18,375 bases of DNA from Thermoflexales bacterium (GCA_016931085.1 JAFGFO010000162.1:1-18375), one strand, 5' to 3'; counted from the first letter of the stretch, positions 1-7,913 are shown. Notes: generated by a model not told the origin, from the letters alone. A program made the numbers and translations.

Positions 1-1405
1 CGGGGTTGCCGACCAACTCGACCGCGTTGAAGGTGCGTGACAGCGGATAGCCATACTCCAGGCCGCTGTAGCCCGTGTTGAGCGGGTGGTAGGTTTCAAT
101 CTTGACCGTAAACGTCACCTTGTGGCGCAGCGCGTCGGGCGCCTCGGCAACCTGGTCCGTGCCGTTCGCCGCCAGGCTGGCGTAAAAGGTCTCCCCCGGC
201 CCGGCGTTGGCAAAGCACGGGTCCAAATCGGTCCAGGTCCCATTCACATAGGCTTGCACCCACCAGTGGTCACGAGTCTCGTCCAGCAGAGTCGGGTCTT
301 CGGGCGGGTTGGCGGTATCTACGCCTGGCGGGACGTAGCCGGCGGTCGCCGGCGTTCCTGGGAACATGGACGCAATAAGCTCTTGGGCGCGGGGCGTGTC
401 GAGCGTGCCGTGGCGGTAGCGGGCGGGCACCCCGCTACCGCGCAGCATGGCGATCAAGAGGCTGGCCTGGTCCAGCGAGTTGCCGGCCTCGCTCCACAGC
501 GTGCCGCGCGTGCCGCGCAGGCTGCCCTTGTAGCTTTCGTAACCCAGCGAGCGGACGTAGCCAAACATCTGCTCCCAATCGTTGCCCAGCTCGGCCGCCT
601 TGGCCACGGCGTACTCGTCGTAATAGTCGGCGTCCACGGTCCACTTCAGCCAGTCGCCAAAGCCATCGGGGGCCAACGAGGCCGGGGTGGTGGAAGCAGA
701 CACGGCGCGTCCCTGCAGCGTGCCCCAGGCGCTCGCGCCGGTATCCAGCTCGACAAAAGCGGCCACACTGGCAGGCACACTCAGCGCCAGCGTGGCGGTG
801 ATGCGGCCCAGCGGGGGAATATCGCCCAGGTTCCAGGCGTACTGGGCCTGGCGGCGGTCAGGCCAGGGCGAGGAAGAAACGAAAGTGGCATGGCTAGTCA
901 GCGAATCGACCAGGAGCACGTTGTGGATGACGTTGGGGTCCTGGGAAAAGTCGACGGCCGCCACGGCATTGACGGCATCGGTGATGGTGGCAGCGGGCGG
1001 CGGCTGGGGTGGAGCGATAGCGGGGGCATGGTTGTTGCTGACCGTGAACGTCACGACCAGCGTGCCGGACACTGCGTCCGAGGCGACATAGGCCGACTGC
1101 ACCCGCGAGACCGAGATGGGAGAGGCCGGCGCCGCCGCTTCCTTTTGCGCGGCCGCTCGCAGTGCGCCCATATCGATGATGTCGTTGGGGTCAAGCGTGC
1201 TCATCCCGGCCAGCGGACCGACCATCTCTGGCAAGGCCGCCTGCATGGCCTGCGTTGGCAGCAGGGAGGGGGCCGCGTGCGCGGCGCCCACGCCAAACAG
1301 CAGCGTCCAGCCTTGGGGTGGGCTTAACGTGGCGACGAGGGTGATGCACAATGCGATCGCCACGATCTTGTAGACCCGGTTGCGGTTCAGGGGGGAAGTA
1401 ACCAT
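1..1405 (-). CDS. Secreted transglutaminase-fold protein, partial (3' end outside window)
   Basis: This reading frame is open from ATG 1405 to the window edge (468 residues, no stop seen by hand translation). An AGGAG ribosome site at 1412-1416 lies 6 bases before the ATG. Residues 12-44 form a long hydrophobic export signal ending AHA|AP. Residues about 120-220 look like a DUF11-type beta-sandwich repeat region. Residues about 280-400 match the transglutaminase-like core: the block [19 protein letters not shown], then VPARYRHG, then [18 protein letters not shown]. The His (H380) and Asp (D395) of the family triad are visible, but the position normally held by the catalytic Cys is Ser310 (codon 476-478). 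Known relatives are large extracellular proteins of bacteria, some fused to RHS repeats. Catalytic loss and a binding or structural role are inference. It is divergent from zwf and not obviously linked to it. Confidence 0.8.
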   Translation of the reverse strand, partial: MVTSPLNRNRVYKIVAIALCITLVATLSPPQGWTLLFGVGAAHAAPSLLPTQAMQAALPEMVGPLAGMSTLDPNDIIDMGALRAAAQKEAAAPASPISVSRVQSAYVASDAVSGTLVVTFTVSNNHAPAIAPPQPPPAATITDAVNAVAAVDFSQDPNVIHNVLLVDSLTSHATFVSSSPWPDRRQAQYAWNLGDIPPLGRITATLALSVPASVAAFVELDTGASAWGTLQGRAVSASTTPASLAPDGFGDWLKWTVDADYYDEYAVAKAAELGNDWEQMFGYVRSLGYESYKGSLRGTRGTLWSEAGNSLDQASLLIAMLRGSGVPARYRHGTLDTPRAQELIASMFPGTPATAGYVPPGVDTANPPEDPTLLDETRDHWWVQAYVNGTWTDLDPCFANAGPGETFYASLAANGTDQVAEAPDALRHKVTFTVKIETYHPLNTGYSGLEYGYPLSRTFNAVELVGNP

Positions 1406-1485
1406 TGTATTCTCCTATTGATTCAGATCAAGTCTCGTGTTTCAGCTTCCAGGCCCGCCATCAGCGGCACAAGCACCCCTCGTGA

Positions 1486-1503
1486 GTTCTGGAAAACCAG
1501 AAC
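1486..1503. repeat. Perfect 7-bp dyad in the leader of the transglutaminase-fold gene
   Basis: GTTCTGG, four As, then CCAGAAC: a perfect dyad with a 4-base loop. It sits just downstream of the candidate minus-strand promoter, so it could be an operator or a leader hairpin. No U-tract follows on either strand, so a terminator is unlikely. Confidence 0.4.
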
Positions 1504-1511
1504 AGGCTGTC

Positions 1512-1540
1512 ATTGTACTATACATCGCCCATCATCGCAA
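1512..1540 (-). promoter_or_regulatory. Candidate promoter of the transglutaminase-fold gene
   Basis: Read on the minus strand, TTGCGA (1540-1535) is followed after 17 bases by TACAAT (1517-1512). A start near 1505 would give a leader of about 100 bases, carrying the 1486-1503 dyad, before the ATG at 1405. The match is by eye only. Confidence 0.4.
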
Positions 1541-1550
1541 GCAAAAGTGA

Positions 1551-1571
1551 GGGCGGGTTTGAAACCCGCCC
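1551..1571. repeat. GGGCGGGTTT palindrome (dispersed intergenic type)
   Basis: Two 10-base arms, GGGCGGGTTT and AAACCCGCCC, surround a single G and are followed by CCTACG. The arms are perfect. A related, more degenerate palindrome with GTAGG/CCTAC ends lies at 7926-7954. The combination looks like a dispersed intergenic palindrome family rather than a terminator, because no T-run follows. Confidence 0.55.
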
Positions 1572-1625
1572 CTACGCCTGGCGAGGGCAGCTCGAGTGTT
1601 GCGCTATCCCCTTCGACCGCCCTGG

Positions 1626-1654
1626 TTGCCCGCCCGACACAACTATGCTATACT
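1626..1654 (+). promoter_or_regulatory. Candidate zwf promoter
   Basis: TTGCCC (1626-1631) and TATACT (1649-1654) are separated by 17 bases. The expected start, near 1661, falls at the ribosome site AGGAGG (1661-1666), so the leader would be very short. Confidence 0.5.
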
Positions 1655-1675
1655 GGACAGAGGAGGAACGCGAAA

Positions 1676-3136
1676 TTGCCACCCACGAGCATCGTCATCT
1701 TTGGCGCGTCGGGCGACCTGGCGCAGCGCAAGCTGGTGCCGGCACTGCACAGCCTGGCCTGCGGCGATCTTTTGCCGCCGGCCAGCCGGGTGGTGGGCGT
1801 GGCACGCAGCCAATTGTCCAACGAAGATTTTGGCAGCCGGCTCTACGCTGGCGTGCTGGACTATGCCCGGCTCAAGCCAGGCATCTGCCAGCTCTGGCCC
1901 AACTTTGAGAGCAAGCTCTCGTACCTGGCCGGAGATTACGCGGAAGCCGAGACCTATCGCCACCTGGCCGAAAAGCTGGAGACAGGCAACCGGCTCTTTT
2001 ACCTGGCCACTCCCCCCGAGCTCTACCCGCTGATCGTCGAGCACTTGGGACGAGCCGGCCTGAACCACAACGGGGCCGGCTGGACGCGCATCATCGTCGA
2101 AAAACCGTTTGGCCACGACCTGACCAGCGCCCGCCGCTTGAACCAACAGCTTCACACCGTCTTTGACGAGGATCAAATTTACCGCATCGACCATTACCTG
2201 GGCAAAGAGACCGTCCAGAACATTTTGACCTTTCGCTTTGCCAACGCGATTTTCGAGCCGCTGTGGAACCGGAACTATATCGACCACGTACAGATCACGA
2301 TGGCCGAGAGCGTGGGGGTAGGACACCGGGCCGGCTACTACGACCAGGCCGGGGTGCTGCGCGACATGTTCCAAAACCACTTGCTGCAACTGCTGGCGTT
2401 GACGGCCATGGAAGCGCCGGCCGCCTTTGAGGCCAAGGCGCTGCGCGACGAAAAGGTCAAGGTCTTGCACGCCATCCGGCCCATCACACCCAGCGTGGAC
2501 ACACACAGCCCGAATGCACGTTGCATGGGCGCACGCTGCGTGCGAGGCCAGTACCGCGGCTATCGCGACGAGCCGGGCGTCCAGCCGGCCTCTCAAACGC
2601 CCACCTACGCCGCGCTCCAGTTGTTCATCGACAACTGGCGCTGGCGCGAGGTGCCCTTTTACCTGCGCTCGGGCAAGCGCATGGCCAGCAAAGCAACCGA
2701 GATCGCTATCCAGTTCAAGGCCGTGCCGCACCTGATGTTCCCCTTGCCGCCCGGCGAGCAGATCAAGCCCAACGTCCTGTCGCTCTACATCCAACCTGAC
2801 GAGGGTATTCACCTGTCTTTCGAGGCCAAAAAGCCAGGGGCGGGGATACGGACCCGCCCGGTGACGATGGAGTTTCACTATGCGCAGCATTTTGGCGACA
2901 GCGTCCTGCCCGAAGCCTACGAGCGGCTCTTGCTCGACGCGCTGCAGGGCGACGCCTCGCTGTTCACCCGCGCCGACGAGATCGAGCTGGCCTGGGGGCT
3001 GATCGACCCCATCCTGGCCAGTTGGGAAAGGCCAGACGTGCCGCCGCTTGTCTACTACGAGCCGGGCAATTGGGGTCCGGCCGAGGCCAGCGAGCTGCTG
3101 GCGCAAGACGGGCGAGAATGGCTGGCTGGAGTTTGA
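1676..3136 (+). CDS. zwf: Glucose-6-phosphate 1-dehydrogenase
   Basis: Oxidises glucose-6-phosphate to 6-phosphogluconolactone with NAD(P)+, the first step of the oxidative pentose-phosphate pathway in the cytoplasm. A TTG start at 1676 is chosen because AGGAGG lies 9 bases upstream and the NAD(P)-binding motif then begins at residue 10 (GASGDLA, 10-16). The product is 486 residues, the usual family length. EKPFG is at 142-146 and the active-site block RIDHYLGKE at 170-178, with D172 and H173. FYLRSGKRM follows in the C-terminal half. One oddity is a segment around residues 272-290 with a 5-residue tandem duplication ([10 protein letters not shown], bases about 2516-2545) just before the conserved GQY. 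The frame is open back to 1418 but that part looks non-coding. It is followed after 33 bases by pgl, making a pathway operon. Confidence 0.95.
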   Translation: MPPTSIVIFGASGDLAQRKLVPALHSLACGDLLPPASRVVGVARSQLSNEDFGSRLYAGVLDYARLKPGICQLWPNFESKLSYLAGDYAEAETYRHLAEKLETGNRLFYLATPPELYPLIVEHLGRAGLNHNGAGWTRIIVEKPFGHDLTSARRLNQQLHTVFDEDQIYRIDHYLGKETVQNILTFRFANAIFEPLWNRNYIDHVQITMAESVGVGHRAGYYDQAGVLRDMFQNHLLQLLALTAMEAPAAFEAKALRDEKVKVLHAIRPITPSVDTHSPNARCMGARCVRGQYRGYRDEPGVQPASQTPTYAALQLFIDNWRWREVPFYLRSGKRMASKATEIAIQFKAVPHLMFPLPPGEQIKPNVLSLYIQPDEGIHLSFEAKKPGAGIRTRPVTMEFHYAQHFGDSVLPEAYERLLLDALQGDASLFTRADEIELAWGLIDPILASWERPDVPPLVYYEPGNWGPAEASELLAQDGREWLAGV

Positions 3137-3138
3137 AG

Positions 3139-3162
3139 CGCCAAGACGCCAAGACCGCCAAG
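3139..3162. repeat. Three tandem CGCCAAGA-type units between zwf and pgl
   Basis: CGCCAAGA, CGCCAAGA and CCGCCAAG stand in tandem immediately after the zwf stop. The unit resembles the right arm of the palindromic relic at 10726-10791 (ACCGCCAAGACGC on the minus strand), so both may derive from one dispersed element. Confidence 0.45.
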
Positions 3163-3169
3163 TTTTATA

Positions 3170-3892
3170 GTGAACTCTGTGCAAGAATTGGCTTTCCTAC
3201 GCTCCCTTAATATTTACCCCGACGCCGAGCAGTTAGCCGGTGCGGCGGCCGAGCGCTTTGCCGCCTTGGCCCAGGAGGCCATTGCCCAACGCGGCCGCTT
3301 CTGCGTGGCCCTGGCCGGCGGGTCGACGCCGCGCGCCACCTACGAGCGCCTGGCCGGTCTGCACCTGCCTTGGGCACAGGTGCAGGTCTTTTGGAGTGAC
3401 GAGCGCTGCGTTCCGCCCAATCATGCCGGCAGCAACTACAGGATGGCTCGCCTGGCGCTGCTGGATCGGGTGGCGATCCCGGCCGGGAACGTCCACCGCG
3501 TCCAGGGCGAGCTGCGCCCCGAGCAGGCCGCCAACGCCTACGAGGCCGAGCTGCAAGAGACACTCGGGGCGGATGGGCGCCTTGACCTGGTTCTGCTGGG
3601 GATGGGCGACGACGGGCACACCGCGTCGTTGTTCCCCGGCACGCAAGCCGTTGAGGTCTACGACCGCCTGGCTACGGCGGTGTACGTCGAGCGGCTAGAC
3701 AGTTGGCGGGTGACGCTGACGCTGCCTGTCCTAAACGCGGCTCGCCACGTGCTGTTCCTGGTCAGCGGAGCGGCCAAGGCAAGCGCTCTGGCCCGCGTCC
3801 GCAGGGGCGAGCCATTGCCGGCCGGCCTGGTACGGCCGGTCGACGGGGAACTGGCCTGGCTGGTCGACCAGGCGGCCGGCGGCGCGCTCTAA
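3170..3892 (+). CDS. pgl: 6-phosphogluconolactonase
   Basis: Hydrolyses 6-phosphogluconolactone to 6-phosphogluconate, the second step of the oxidative pentose-phosphate pathway. The product is 240 residues, normal for the DevB/Pgl family of the NagB-like fold. Conserved blocks are LAGGSTP (48-54), FWSDERCVPP (74-83) and GMGDDGHTASLFPG (144-157), the last holding the acidic and His active-site residues. The GTG start at 3170 is the farthest upstream in-frame start with sensible sequence. No good ribosome site is visible, and GTG 3179 (residue 4) is an alternative, so the start is uncertain. It lies 33 bases after zwf on the same strand with a tandem repeat between them. A gnd gene is not next to it. 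It converges with the ECF S-component gene. Confidence 0.93.
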   Translation: MNSVQELAFLRSLNIYPDAEQLAGAAAERFAALAQEAIAQRGRFCVALAGGSTPRATYERLAGLHLPWAQVQVFWSDERCVPPNHAGSNYRMARLALLDRVAIPAGNVHRVQGELRPEQAANAYEAELQETLGADGRLDLVLLGMGDDGHTASLFPGTQAVEVYDRLATAVYVERLDSWRVTLTLPVLNAARHVLFLVSGAAKASALARVRRGEPLPAGLVRPVDGELAWLVDQAAGGAL

Positions 3893-3912
3893 AGGTGGTT
3901 TCGGGCTGTGGC

Positions 3913-4458
3913 TCAGCGCTTCTCGGCCAGGTAGGCGAAAAAGCCGGCCCGGCGCAAGGCTCTGAGCGTCAGCCCGCCCAGCAGCCCCCCTAGCCCGCCG
4001 AAAACGACGTAGCCGGCCACGGCCCGGATCTCGCCCAAGGCGATAAAACCCAGGGGCGCGCCCGAGGCCACCGCCAGCCCCCACTTGACCAGGAACTTGC
4101 CCAGGTGCCCAAAAACGCCCACCAGCACGGCCACGACCAGGTTTTCGGGATCGCGCAGCAGCCACAGCGCCAGGTCAGCGCTCACGCCGATCATCGTGTA
4201 CGACAGGAGCGTGTTGAGCGGGCCAAAATCACCCAGCCCCAGGAAAGCAGCCATCACGCCTGAACTCAAGCCTAGCAGGCTGGTCGCCCCTGGCTTGGGA
4301 ACGACCCCGGCCGCCACCACGATGATGGCCATCCAAAACAGGCCGGTGTGACCCGGCAGTTGCAGCGGCGTCCGCAGCGCGATCTTGGCCACCACGACCA
4401 ACGCGGCCAACAGGGCCAGCAGAATGAGTTGGAAAGTAGTAAAGTAACGTTCCTTCAT
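3913..4458 (-). CDS. ECF transporter substrate-binding S-component, YkoE-like
   Basis: A 181-residue, very hydrophobic protein with about six membrane segments (roughly residues 8-27, 37-55, 57-75, 80-98, 105-130, 142-165). The short basic N-terminus and Ala-rich first helix (ALLAAL) are typical of S-components, which hold the substrate and dock on the EcfT/EcfA module. The order of motifs recalls YkoE of the YkoEDC thiamin/hydroxymethylpyrimidine transporter: a KPGA block at residues 54-57, then a G-rich loop. LPGHTGLFW (35-43) is a distinctive polar/aromatic block that could line the pocket. ATG 4458 is chosen because it overlaps the upstream stop in an ATGA (4458-4455), with GAGGT 10 bases before; the longer frame from 4497 lacks support. 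It is the last gene of the ECF operon. The substrate is unknown. Confidence 0.8.
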   Translation of the reverse strand: MKERYFTTFQLILLALLAALVVVAKIALRTPLQLPGHTGLFWMAIIVVAAGVVPKPGATSLLGLSSGVMAAFLGLGDFGPLNTLLSYTMIGVSADLALWLLRDPENLVVAVLVGVFGHLGKFLVKWGLAVASGAPLGFIALGEIRAVAGYVVFGGLGGLLGGLTLRALRRAGFFAYLAEKR

Positions 4459-4943
4459 GGGCTTGTGACCTCGATCTTGTCGACGTCTTGGACCCACTCG
4501 TCACGCGTGTCCAGTTTGTCCAAGACGGACGCCAACTTGAGTGTGCCCCGGTTCGACAGGTCGAACATCACCCGGTTAGCCTCCTCGTTCACTTCTGCCC
4601 ACGTGAGCTGGGCCGATTTTTCCCGGCTGGTGCTGCTCACCGTGATCAGCGTATCGGGCGTGAGCCGCGCCGCGTCCACGTGCAGCAACAGCACGTCGCG
4701 CAGCAGCCAACCGGCCTGCTCCTTACCCTCGACCGGATCGACAAAGCTGAGCTGTTTCAACTGCTCCAGGTCGGCCGGGCTAAACGCGCCGAGGCGCTTG
4801 CCATCCAGGTAAATCGGGATACTGCCGGGGGACAAATCACCGCTGCCGGCAGCCTGGCGCCGCAGCGCGTCGGCTCCCACCACGACGCCCACCAACACAA
4901 CCAGGATAATTATAGCGATCAGAACACGTGTCTTTTGTGTCAT
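4455..4943 (-). CDS. Membrane-anchored protein with molybdopterin-oxidoreductase-like (SUOX-fold) domain
   Basis: A 162-residue protein with one N-terminal membrane helix (residues 7-27) and an outside-facing domain from about residue 45. The start at ATG 4943 has a strong AGGAGG 6-7 bases upstream. The domain reads like the Oxidored_molyb fold: IPIYLDGKRLGAFS, then a GWLLRDVLL helix, TLITVSSTSREKSAQLTW, and RGTLKL before WVQDVDKIEV at the end. No cysteine is present, so the Mo-ligating thiol of true sulfite-oxidase or MsrP enzymes is missing and catalysis of that type is unlikely. The fold call is recognition by eye and less certain than for the lipoproteins at 8074 and 8604. It lies between the T- and S-component genes and overlaps the latter by 4 bases, which suggests it works with the S-component, perhaps delivering or binding its ligand. 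Confidence 0.6.
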   Translation of the reverse strand: MTQKTRVLIAIIILVVLVGVVVGADALRRQAAGSGDLSPGSIPIYLDGKRLGAFSPADLEQLKQLSFVDPVEGKEQAGWLLRDVLLLHVDAARLTPDTLITVSSTSREKSAQLTWAEVNEEANRVMFDLSNRGTLKLASVLDKLDTRDEWVQDVDKIEVTSP

Positions 4944-5022
4944 AACGTAACCTCCTATCACACGCGAGCGAAACCCTTCTTACTAAAGTACACCAAGGCG
5001 AGAGAATTTCCCCCTTTGTGAT

Positions 5023-5754
5023 TCAAAACCGCCAGAGCATCACAGCCGCGTTGGCAGTCAATGCCAGGCTCAACAAAAGCCAATCCAATCGTCCCATGGC
5101 CAGGCGGCGATAGGGCCGGCGGTGGGGCGAGTCAAAACCGCGCGCGTAAGCGGCCTCTGTCATGGCCCAGGCACGCTTGGCCGTCATCACGATCGCCGGC
5201 ACAGCCAGCGCCACCAGCTCGCGCACGTAGCCCGGCAGCTTTTTCCAATCGCTCAGCGGCGCCCACGCCCCTCGCGAGCGCTGGGCCTCGCGGATGGCGC
5301 GCCACTCCTCGTCCAGCACGTTGATGCTCTGGAAGGCCAGGCTCAGGCTAAAAGCGTAACGATACGGCACGCCTATCCATTCCAAGGCCAGCCGCAGCTC
5401 GCCCGGCGTGGTCGTGGCAAAAAAGAGCGTAAAAGCCCCCGCCAGCAAGATCAGCCGCATCGTCACGATCACGGCCAGATCGAGCGAGATCAGCAGCCAG
5501 TCCAGCAAAAAGAGCAGGCTCAGTATCCACTTGAGCCGCCAGACCTGGCGAGCGGCCGGCGGCCATAGGCGCGCCCAGCCCAACAAAAGCAGATAGATTC
5601 CCATGACGGCCAGCAGTCGCTCCAATGGCAGCATGGCCGCCATCGACACACCCAGGCTCAAGGCCAGCTTGGTGCGAGGATCGGCCTGACGCAGCGGCGA
5701 CGACGCCACCAGGCTTTGCGACCAGACCTGCCCAGACGCGGCTTGTCTCTTCAC
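5023..5754 (-). CDS. ECF transporter T-component (EcfT/CbiQ family)
   Basis: The membrane scaffold subunit that couples the S-component to the ATPases. The product is 243 residues with hydrophobic segments at about 31-60, 73-92, 94-112, 180-192 and 225-242. The cytoplasmic coupling region carries the two expected short motifs: QRSRG (158-162, Ser for the usual Ala) and AYARG (202-206), which contact the ATPase pair. GTG 5754 is preferred over TTG 5784 because it overlaps the ATPase stop as GTGA (5754-5751) with GAGG 5 bases upstream. That overlap implies translational coupling and fixed stoichiometry. A 79-base gap with no clear signal separates it from the next gene. Confidence 0.88.
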   Translation of the reverse strand: MKRQAASGQVWSQSLVASSPLRQADPRTKLALSLGVSMAAMLPLERLLAVMGIYLLLLGWARLWPPAARQVWRLKWILSLLFLLDWLLISLDLAVIVTMRLILLAGAFTLFFATTTPGELRLALEWIGVPYRYAFSLSLAFQSINVLDEEWRAIREAQRSRGAWAPLSDWKKLPGYVRELVALAVPAIVMTAKRAWAMTEAAYARGFDSPHRRPYRRLAMGRLDWLLLSLALTANAAVMLWRF

Positions 5755-7139
5755 ACCGGCCTCGGTAGACCGATCCGTTTCCAAGGCCCCGGATCGCCCA
5801 TCACCTGGGATGGAGGGCCATCGGCGACCAAGCCATCCGCCCCCATCAGCAGCAGCCGGTCGGCCCGGGCCGCCAGGGCCAGGTCGTGCGTCGTCATGAT
5901 CACAAGCTGGCCGGCGCCGGTCAGGCCGCGCGCCAGGCGAACGAGGGCCACCTTGTGCGCCGCATCCTGACCCAAGGCCGGCTCGTCCAGCAGCACGCCG
6001 TGCCGCGGCCGGCGCATCAGCACCGTCGCCAGCGCGAGGCGCTTCTTTTCTCCCTCGCTCAACAACAAGGGGGGAGTATGCTCGTAGCGCGACAGCCCCA
6101 AGACCTCCAACACCTGTCCATAAAAGCGCAGGTCCGGCTCGGGCAGATGGTACAGCACCTCGTCCCGAACAGAGGCGTTAAAGAGCTGCAGATCGGCATT
6201 TTGAAAGACCATTCCCAACTCGGGCGGCTCGCCATCGACCGTGACCGTGCCGCCGTGCGCTTGCAGCCCGACCAGGGCGCGCAACAGCGTCGTCTTGCCC
6301 ACACCATTGCGGCCGACAACAGCAATCAACTCGCCCCCCTTGGCTGAAAAACTCTGCTCGTTCAGGACAAGCCGCTCGCCCAGCCGAACTGTCAGCCCAC
6401 TTGCGCAGAGTTCGAAGGGAGCCAACTCGAAGTCAAAAACCGGCGGCTCGGACGGCCTCTCTTGAGAGTGGTCGCTGCCCAGGTGCACGATGCGCAGGCC
6501 GGGTGTGCCGGCCAGATAGTCCTCGCGGTGCTCGCAAATGACGACGCTCGCGCCCGACTCGGCCAGGTCGACCAGGTGCGCGAGCAGTTCAGCGGCGGCG
6601 GCGCCATCCAACATCGAGAAAGGCTCGTCCAGGGCCATGACGGCCGGCTGGCGGGCCAAAACGGCCGCCAGCGCCAGTTTTTGCTGCTCGCCGCCCGAAA
6701 GCGTGTGGGGAGAACGTTCGCGAAGCGCCTCCAAGTCAAAACGCGCCAGGGCGGCTTCCAGGCGTTGGCGAATGGTCTCGGACGGCAAACCCATATTTTC
6801 CAGCCCAAAGATGATCTCTTCCTCCACAGAAGCAGTCAGCATTTGGGCGGATGGGTTCTGAAAGACCATCCCGGCCCGCTCGGCAATCCGCCAGAGGGGC
6901 GACCGGGTGGTCTGCAGATCATCCAACCAGACCTCGCCGCTAAACGTCCCCCGGTAGAGGTGGGGGATCAAGCCCGTCAGGCAACGCGCCAGGGTGCTCT
7001 TGCCGCAGCCGGACGCGCCGCCAACGAGCAGCATCTCACCCGGCTCGACGCTCAGCGTGACAGGCGCCAGGCCGTGGTTGTTTTGGGGATAGCGAAAGGC
7101 GACTTGATCAGCTTGTAATCTCGAGGTTTCAACTTTCAA
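5751..7139 (-). CDS. ECF transporter fused double ATPase (EcfA-EcfA', YkoD-like)
   Basis: A 462-residue protein with two complete ABC ATPase domains, powering the ECF module. Domain 1: Walker A GASGCGKST (41-49), FQNPSAQ Q-loop, LSGGEQQK signature (about 147-154), Walker B ALDEP near 170. Domain 2: GRNGVGKTT (about 275-283), FQNADLQ, LSEGEKKR (about 361), LLDEP near 382, THD switch His. The signature of domain 2 (LSEGE) deviates from LSGGE, as seen in asymmetric ATPase pairs. The fused layout is that of YkoD and differs from separate EcfA1/A2. The start is weak: TTG 7139 has no clear ribosome site and lies inside a repeat-like stretch (7125-7155). It is in the same frame as the preceding gene, separated from its TGA (7154-7152) by only four codons. 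No better start is visible before the Walker A motif. Confidence 0.9.
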   Translation of the reverse strand: MKVETSRLQADQVAFRYPQNNHGLAPVTLSVEPGEMLLVGGASGCGKSTLARCLTGLIPHLYRGTFSGEVWLDDLQTTRSPLWRIAERAGMVFQNPSAQMLTASVEEEIIFGLENMGLPSETIRQRLEAALARFDLEALRERSPHTLSGGEQQKLALAAVLARQPAVMALDEPFSMLDGAAAAELLAHLVDLAESGASVVICEHREDYLAGTPGLRIVHLGSDHSQERPSEPPVFDFELAPFELCASGLTVRLGERLVLNEQSFSAKGGELIAVVGRNGVGKTTLLRALVGLQAHGGTVTVDGEPPELGMVFQNADLQLFNASVRDEVLYHLPEPDLRFYGQVLEVLGLSRYEHTPPLLLSEGEKKRLALATVLMRRPRHGVLLDEPALGQDAAHKVALVRLARGLTGAGQLVIMTTHDLALAARADRLLLMGADGLVADGPPSQVMGDPGPWKRIGLPRPV

Positions 7140-7155
7140 GGTTTCAGGATTTCAG
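7125..7155. repeat. GGTTTCAG-type short repeat cluster
   Basis: The plus strand reads as a run of degenerate GGTTTCA/TTTCAAGG units with an exact AAGGTTTCAG at 7138-7147. The same 10-mer recurs at 8571-8580. The ATPase start codon lies within it. Confidence 0.45.
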
Positions 7156-7913
7156 TTGGAATAGTTCTTGATCACGGCTTTGGACAAGACACGCCAGGCG
7201 TCGTCCCTCCCCTCCTCCACCTGCTCCACCAACAGCACGGCCTCACCGCCGCGCAAGACAGGCCGCACCCAGCCTCCCAGCTCGACGCTGGCCGCAGGCG
7301 GGATGGACGCGCCGCCCGGCGTACAGATCGCCTCGATGCCGGTGGCAGCACACAAGGCGCTTGCCAGGTGAACGCCACCCAGATCCCCCCTTCCACCCTC
7401 TACATCTCGCACGCCACCGAGCCAGATAAAGCGCCCGTCGTTTCCGCCTGCCCTCAGCCCCACCGCCGCCAACGCGCCGATGACGCCGCAGCCTGTGCCG
7501 GTGAGGCCCTCCAGTAGCAGCCCAGCCTGCCGGGCCAAGTCCAGGGCAAGTGCGGCGCTCATCACCTCCCGCTTGGCTTGCGCGCCAAACGCCTGCGTGG
7601 TCGCTCCCACCGCTTCCCACGGCGACAGGCACAACCCGGCGTCCGAACCGGGCGCGCTCTCTTGTATGAGAAATTCGCGACACACCTGGGCCAGCCCCTC
7701 GGCCTGCCCAGCTTGCAGTTCCACGAGGAGACAAGCCGAGCTGTTGTGCGAGGTATAGGGAATCTCGGGGGCCACCAGCAGTTGGTGGCGGGTGATCCCC
7801 AACAGCCTGGCAAAACCGGAGCTTTCCAGGCTGGCGCCCAACTTGCGGGCCAAAAAACCCGTGCCCCGGCTGTCCACATTATCTGTATCGTCGATTCCTA
7901 TCAAATAGCGCAT
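7152..7913 (-). CDS. Stand-alone TiaS-like 'IDDTD' domain protein, putative ATP-dependent enzyme
   Basis: A 253-residue protein. Its N-terminus, IGIDDTDNVDSRGTG (5-19), matches the N-terminal kinase-like domain of archaeal TiaS (tRNA-Ile2 agmatinylcytidine synthetase), where the Asp cluster handles ATP and metal. Further blocks are TRHQLL (41-46), IPYTSHNSSACL (51-62) and GLTGTGCGVIGALAAVGLR (136-154), a Gly-rich nucleotide-binding-like loop. The RNA-binding C-terminal domains of TiaS are absent, so tRNA modification is unlikely. ATG 7913 is chosen because GAGGGAG (7919-7925) precedes it; the longer TTG form at 7967 would overlap the divergent promoter. It is the first gene of the ECF operon. 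A role in modifying or trapping the imported compound is inference; no function is established from the sequence. Confidence 0.7.
   Translation of the reverse strand: MRYLIGIDDTDNVDSRGTGFLARKLGASLESSGFARLLGITRHQLLVAPEIPYTSHNSSACLLVELQAGQAEGLAQVCREFLIQESAPGSDAGLCLSPWEAVGATTQAFGAQAKREVMSAALALDLARQAGLLLEGLTGTGCGVIGALAAVGLRAGGNDGRFIWLGGVRDVEGGRGDLGGVHLASALCAATGIEAICTPGGASIPPAASVELGGWVRPVLRGGEAVLLVEQVEEGRDDAWRVLSKAVIKNYSN

Noticed and set aside
86..1327. Long plus-strand open frame of 413 residues
   Set aside because: It lies opposite the transglutaminase-fold gene, is rich in Arg/Gly/His with no recognisable domain, and has the look of an antisense frame in GC-rich DNA.
1418..1675. N-terminal extension of zwf
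   Set aside because: It would add 86 residues before the NAD(P) motif, cross a palindrome and a promoter, and ignore the AGGAGG site before TTG 1676.
1643..3184. Minus-strand open frame of 513 residues
   Set aside because: Antisense to zwf, whose motifs are unmistakable; the antisense product shows no family features.
5751..7139. The missing ATPase of WtpB
   Set aside because: The two fused domains are of the ECF/CbiO type, coupled by overlap to an EcfT gene; no sign of a ModC/WtpC-type TOBE domain.
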